From positions 17,047 to 81,046 of the forward strand of contig JAZKGE010000048.1 of NCBI GenBank assembly GCA_040386075.1: DNA of 64,000 bases. The letters are read 5' to 3'. How positions within the stretch are numbered: position 1 is the first letter of the stretch; each line of letters opens with the position of its first letter. The stretch comes from UBA4416 sp040386075. GTDB taxonomy: Bacteria; Bacteroidota; Bacteroidia; B-17B0; Aurantibacillaceae. Positions 63,934 to 64,000 of this stretch are shown here, one piece after another. The notes under the pieces were generated by a model. That model ran no database searches and was not told the origin of the DNA. It saw only the letters and a program-made list of their open reading frames with translations. The position numbers and the translations under genes are program-made.

Positions 63934-64000
63934 TTATTTTATAAGGGTCACATGGCCAACATATTCATGTTTTTTACCCATCACATCAGATAGTTTGACT
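63934..64000 (-). CDS. C-terminal end of an unidentified gene, cut by the window edge
   Basis: On the minus strand an open frame enters from the right edge and ends at TAA (63934-63936), reading VKLSDVMGKKHEYVGHVTLIK. The composition looks protein-like, but 21 residues are too few to name the family. Confidence 0.4.
   Translation of the reverse strand, partial: VKLSDVMGKKHEYVGHVTLIK

Noticed and set aside
1..64000. tRNA or rRNA genes
   Set aside because: No cloverleaf-like TTCGAATC arm or rRNA motif was found by eye. Small RNAs cannot be ruled out.

Overview
The window is a stretch of AT-rich chromosome from a member of the Bacteroidota. The evidence is a PorQ component of the type IX secretion system (T9SS), many secreted proteins ending in the T9SS type A sorting domain, a Rho factor with a long N-terminal insertion, DUF4199, DUF3108 and DUF4920 proteins, a citrate synthase of the eukaryotic type, and promoters of the TTTG / TAnnTTTG kind. 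The genus cannot be fixed from the sequence alone. No tRNA, rRNA, CRISPR array, transposase or phage gene was recognised.

Layout. 0-9 kb: a Tet(X)-like flavin monooxygenase, a large beta-helix surface protein and an AddA/RecB-like helicase-nuclease. 9-23 kb: housekeeping genes: an ECF-like sigma factor with a membrane partner, NUDIX hydrolase, porQ, tryptophan 2,3-dioxygenase, DUF3108, a chagasin-like inhibitor, tamB, tsaD, pth, rho and DUF4199. 23-36 kb: three successive modules, each a small secreted protein (111-123 aa) followed at once by a very large T9SS-exported repeat protein. 36-42.6 kb: ssb, DUF4920, a NarL-type two-component pair with TPR sensor kinase, and two T9SS proteins. 42.6-45.2 kb: DNA polymerase IV, dispersed repeats, an XRE-type regulator and an 11-copy 21-bp minisatellite. 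45.2-51.8 kb: an integron-type gene-cassette array. 52-64 kb: an Arr-like rifampin ADP-ribosyltransferase, a DinB-fold protein, a second TPR two-component pair beside a second SBBP-repeat T9SS protein, a zinc phospholipase C-like enzyme, a TPR-SpoIIE phosphatase, a small T9SS protein and citrate synthase.

The most remarkable region is the cassette array. Nine single-gene cassettes, all on the + strand, are separated by eight attC-like sites of 170-196 bp. The left core of each site is the reverse complement of the start of the cassette it closes (exact over at least 7 bp in five of eight, near-matches in two more), which is the mark of integron cassettes formed from circles. No integrase gene is present, so as seen this is a CALIN (cluster of attC sites lacking an integrase). 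Every attC also contains a Bacteroidota-type promoter, TTTG-N18-20-TA(T/G)CTTT(G/A), pointing at the next cassette. If real, each recombination site doubles as the promoter of its downstream neighbour, which would solve the usual problem of promoterless cassettes far from Pc. Seven of the nine cargo proteins are predicted to be exported or membrane-bound.

A second theme is 21-bp phasing. Direct repeats with a 21-bp period lie upstream of two of the T9SS modules, and the minisatellite has exactly the same period.
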